From Candidatus Woesearchaeota archaeon (GTDB lineage Archaea; Nanobdellota; Nanobdellia; Woesearchaeales; JACRKL01), in NCBI GenBank assembly GCA_016219795.1, contig JACRKK010000002.1, positions 1 to 24,753 on the forward strand: DNA of 24,753 nucleotides. Direction: 5' to 3'. Positions 22,059-24,753 of the stretch are shown here, one piece after another (within the stretch, counting starts at the first letter, position 1; each line of letters opens with the position of its first letter). Under the pieces are notes generated by a model that was given only the letters and a program-made list of their open reading frames with translations, had not been told where the DNA came from and did no database searches. The position numbers and the translations under genes are program-made.

Positions 22059-24551
22059 ATGGAAGTTAAGAAAACCATCAAGAAGGTTGTCGCCATAGGA
22101 ACCGGTGCTGTAATGGTCGGTGCCACTATCCTGGGCGCAATGGCCGCTGCTGATAAGCTGAATCTGGCTAATTACCCGGATACGTTTGTCACAGATGGCA
22201 AGTTTAACGGATTGTTTGTTGTTGGAGCAAAGGCTCTGGCAGAAGATACCATTGGATTGAACAGCTTTTCTACCAATATGTTTTATATGGCAGATGCTGG
22301 CAGCACCACAACGACTGTTGAGGGTGACAGTGCCCTTCTTTCAAAGACAGGCGATGTCCTCGAAGTCTATGAAAAATTGGGCGAAGTCAAAGACGTTTTG
22401 ACTGACAAAGATCTGGTTGGCCTCAAGAGTGGAAAAATCTCCACGTCTCAGGGTACGACTGATTACAACCAGTACCTGCGCTTCAGAAACGGAACTGCTA
22501 AAGGAGATTTCAACTCCGGTCAGTTAGTTTTTGCAGACAACGGCTACAATAATCAGAAAGTGGGCGATTTCCTGAAGTTTACTGACGGAACTGTTGCCTA
22601 TGAGTATGAGCTTGAGTTCAGCCAGGGTGCAGAATCAAGAATCGACAGCAACAACAAGCTTAATGACCTTGAAGACAAGAGCATTAACATCTTGGGAAAA
22701 ACCTATTCTATTGTGAACACTGCGTACACCACTGACGACTTAACCATCGATTTGATGGCAGGCGATGTAGCAGACACACTGGAAGAAGGCGAGACCAAGA
22801 CCTACACTATTGCAGGCACTGACTACACGGTTGAGGTATTAATTATCTCAGATCAGAGCAGTGCTGCAGCATCAGTGAAATTGTCTGTCAACGGCGAAGT
22901 CACTGACAAGATGTCAGACGGCGACACCTACAGGCTTGCTGATGGCGTTGAACTAGGCATTAGGGATATTCTCCCTAACGAAGCTGGCGAAGAATCTGGC
23001 GGCGATTTAGTATCTTTCTATTTGGGCGCAAACAAGCTCTCTATTAGAGATACCAACGTCTCTGACAGTGCGTTCTACTCTGGTGTAGAAATCAACGACG
23101 AATCTGTCTCTGACGGAACTGTCAAGATAACTGCATCCAAGCCATCAACCACCAAGCTGAAGATTAACGACCTCAGATACCAACTGGAAGTCAACAGCAA
23201 AGAAGGCGATGTCTATATCGAGTCAGGCCATAAGTTCAGTGAGTACCTCAATGAACCTTTAGGCATGCTCCATAACGACTGGGACGTTACCTACCAGGGT
23301 CTGAGTGAGGAAGAGTCAACGACCTTTAAATTGATGCCAAGCGGAGATGACAAATACAGAATCATCTTCACGAACATCAACGGTGAGGAGTATGACTTCG
23401 ACTTTATGGATAACTCTGCCGGTGCTCTTACTGTAGGTAGGACTGGCAAGGCATTCCATTGGGTTGAAGACGGCACCAACATTTCACGAAACGACTATTT
23501 CCTCGTTTCTGATAACTCCGGTAGCCCAACCTCTGACGACACTGCAGTCACCAAAGTACTGCGCTTCAGTGCCATAGACACCACCAACAGCCAGCTGACT
23601 TTCCAGGATGCTGCTACAGGCGGCGGAACCTATGAGTGTACGTACTCCAGCTCAACCTGTACATTGATTGTGGCAGGCAACAGCTATAAGGTCAACGTTA
23701 TGAGTACCACGGACAAGACTGTTCGTGTTGACTTTGACGGCGACGGCACTCTGCAGACCGACGGCTCTGATTATGCAACCCTTGTCCTCAAGGGAGGACA
23801 TATCGTCAGCTTAGGCACCAGTGACACCAGCGGCTCGTACAAGCAGCTTGTCTTGAGAACCTTGTCAAAGAACTTTGATGAGAACGGCGCAAGAAACTCA
23901 ACGGGCACCGTAACAGCAGGTGACGAGACCTGGACCATCAACGTGACTGCAGGATCTGCAACAAACACGATTGATTCGTCCATCGTAGCGAACCAGTTCT
24001 TTACCACGGTGAACGACCCAGACAACTCTGACTACCAGTATGCAATGACTTCCTTCGGTACGAAGATTGAAAAATGGGACGACAGCAGTGCTAACAACAG
24101 AGCTGCAAGAGTAACGGTTGACTGGCCGGTTTCCCAGCGCTCAGGTGAAGTGTATGTCACCACTGGTGCAACAAGCACCACGTCAAGCAATGGCAAACAG
24201 CGCACCCGCGTCGATGTGGATGTCGCTGCAGCAGTGACTGACGCAGAAGTTGGTGAGGTATCAGCACAGAACCTTATCGTTGTCGGCGGGCCATGCGCAA
24301 ACACGGTCGCTGCACAGATAATGGGCAGCTCAGACAACTGCGCTGAAGGCTTCGAAGAAGGCAAAGCAGTCATCAAGCTGAAACAGTTTGGTGACAATGT
24401 AGCCATGCTTGTTGCAGGATATACTGCAACAGACACCAGGAGAGCTTCACTTGTGCTTGCCGAGTACGACCAGTATGCCTTAAGCGGTGCTGAAGTGTCA
24501 GTTGATACATCAACTGCTAAACCAACCGTAGCAACTGTTATGTCACAGTAA
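22059..24551 (+). CDS. S-layer protein, methanococcal/DPANN type
   Basis: This 830-residue secreted protein probably forms the surface lattice. It begins MEVKKTIKKVVAIGTG, a signal peptide with a basic start and a hydrophobic core to about residue 30 (ATILGAMAAA), followed by NLANYPDTFVTDGKFNGLFV, the N-terminal block of the S_layer_N family. The C-terminal part has LIVVGGPCANTVAA and the S_layer_C-like close. The middle is rich in D, S, T and G with low hydrophobicity. Four cysteines occur as two close pairs, C527/C534 and C746/C761, suggesting disulfides. No C-terminal membrane anchor is seen. ATG 22059 is chosen over 21978 because GGAGGTG precedes it and the signal peptide starts there. 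The last stop codon lies inside a terminator hairpin. Confidence 0.9.
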   Translation: MEVKKTIKKVVAIGTGAVMVGATILGAMAAADKLNLANYPDTFVTDGKFNGLFVVGAKALAEDTIGLNSFSTNMFYMADAGSTTTTVEGDSALLSKTGDVLEVYEKLGEVKDVLTDKDLVGLKSGKISTSQGTTDYNQYLRFRNGTAKGDFNSGQLVFADNGYNNQKVGDFLKFTDGTVAYEYELEFSQGAESRIDSNNKLNDLEDKSINILGKTYSIVNTAYTTDDLTIDLMAGDVADTLEEGETKTYTIAGTDYTVEVLIISDQSSAAASVKLSVNGEVTDKMSDGDTYRLADGVELGIRDILPNEAGEESGGDLVSFYLGANKLSIRDTNVSDSAFYSGVEINDESVSDGTVKITASKPSTTKLKINDLRYQLEVNSKEGDVYIESGHKFSEYLNEPLGMLHNDWDVTYQGLSEEESTTFKLMPSGDDKYRIIFTNINGEEYDFDFMDNSAGALTVGRTGKAFHWVEDGTNISRNDYFLVSDNSGSPTSDDTAVTKVLRFSAIDTTNSQLTFQDAATGGGTYECTYSSSTCTLIVAGNSYKVNVMSTTDKTVRVDFDGDGTLQTDGSDYATLVLKGGHIVSLGTSDTSGSYKQLVLRTLSKNFDENGARNSTGTVTAGDETWTINVTAGSATNTIDSSIVANQFFTTVNDPDNSDYQYAMTSFGTKIEKWDDSSANNRAARVTVDWPVSQRSGEVYVTTGATSTTSSNGKQRTRVDVDVAAAVTDAEVGEVSAQNLIVVGGPCANTVAAQIMGSSDNCAEGFEEGKAVIKLKQFGDNVAMLVAGYTATDTRRASLVLAEYDQYALSGAEVSVDTSTAKPTVATVMSQ

Positions 24552-24592
24552 GCATAGCTTACTTTTTTTTCTTTTCTTATTTTTCTCTTTTT
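24548..24592 (+). terminator. Hairpin plus T-run at the end of the S-layer gene
   Basis: GTAAGC (24548-24553) and GCTTAC (24557-24562) form a perfect 6-bp stem with loop ATA, directly followed by eight T and further T-rich sequence to 24592. The stem includes the TAA stop codon. Archaeal termination usually depends on U-runs alone, so the hairpin may add efficiency or protect the mRNA 3' end. Confidence 0.65.
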
Positions 24593-24640
24593 CTATATCG
24601 AGATGAGTTATAAAATAATGGGCATTGTATTAACTAAGAT

Positions 24641-24693
24641 ACTTTAATATAGTAGTTCTTCTTTTCTCTTGGTTGACAGAGGTGTATCAACCA
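24641..24693 (+). promoter_or_regulatory. Promoter and start-site hairpin of the right-hand transposase
   Basis: ACTTTAATATAG (24641-24652) is a TATA box predicting transcription near 24672. TGGTTGA (24670-24676) and TCAACCA (24687-24693) form a 7-bp stem with GAGGTG (24679-24684) in its 10-base loop. The stem ends on the A of the start codon. A hairpin around the start region could limit transposase translation. Confidence 0.45.
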
Positions 24694-24753
24694 TGGCGAG
24701 ACCAAAAGGAAAAATAAAAGTTGTTTGTCAGAACAAGTCCTGTGAACTTTTCC
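24693..24753 (+). CDS. N-terminus of a probable IS1-type zinc-ribbon transposase (partial)
   Basis: The first 20 codons read MARPKGKIKVVC followed by QNKSCELF, and the window ends inside the gene. The basic start plus C-x4-C is the first half of a zinc ribbon, as in archaeal transposases that begin RPKGK-x-KV-x-C, which I recall as IS1-like. That is recognition by eye of a short stretch, and other zinc-ribbon proteins are possible. GAGGTG lies nine bases before the ATG. The left window edge carries a transposase C-terminus in the same orientation. Confidence 0.5.
   Translation, partial: MARPKGKIKVVCQNKSCELF

Overview
The window looks like a chromosomal segment of an archaeon, most likely of a DPANN-type (Woesearchaeota/Pacearchaeota-like) lineage; that placement is my inference. 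The archaeal evidence is: TATA boxes about 25-30 bases upstream of starts with leaderless or near-leaderless genes; a tRNA gene without encoded CCA; a membrane-anchored archaeal-type Lon; a stand-alone archaeal-type Kae1; and a methanococcal-type S-layer protein. Several central-metabolism genes (glucokinase, G6P dehydrogenase, 6-phosphogluconolactonase) belong instead to families best known from bacteria, which suggests transfer.

Layout. The window opens with the last 40 codons of a probable transposase (1-123) and closes with the first 20 codons of a zinc-ribbon transposase (24693-24753), both on the + strand. Next to the left fragment is an AT-rich Fic/HTH gene (minus), then a COG1031-type radical SAM protein (minus) divergent from a nitroreductase, and a hypothetical protein. 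From 4535 to 9512 runs a tight operon, tal-gnd-glk-pgl-zwf. It encodes glucose phosphorylation, all three oxidative pentose phosphate steps and a transaldolase-family enzyme. A PEBP-family gene follows; its apparent lipoprotein signal peptide lies in another reading frame. A convergent Kef-type antiporter with a TrkA-N domain comes next.

From 12012 there is a tRNA-Glu(TTC) whose 3' end is duplicated about 94 bp downstream. Then comes a six-gene lysine operon, lysC-dapB-dapA-asd-lysA-dapL (12326-18864), with start/stop overlaps at nearly every junction. It encodes the route from aspartate to LL-DAP through the DapL aminotransferase, plus DAP decarboxylase. The epimerase DapF is not in the window. 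A leaderless lon gene follows and overlaps kae1 convergently by 13 bases.

The last large gene is an 830-residue S-layer protein. Its roughly 108-base leader is structured: a perfect 9-bp hairpin with a possible alternative pairing, then a 7-bp hairpin that contains the Shine-Dalgarno sequence. The gene ends in a hairpin plus T-run that resembles an intrinsic terminator. No CRISPR array, rRNA or replication origin was seen. The most notable items are the bacterial-type oxidative pentose phosphate operon in an archaeal context, the compact DAP-lysine operon, the S-layer mRNA leader, the tRNA 3'-end duplication and the split lipoprotein signal.
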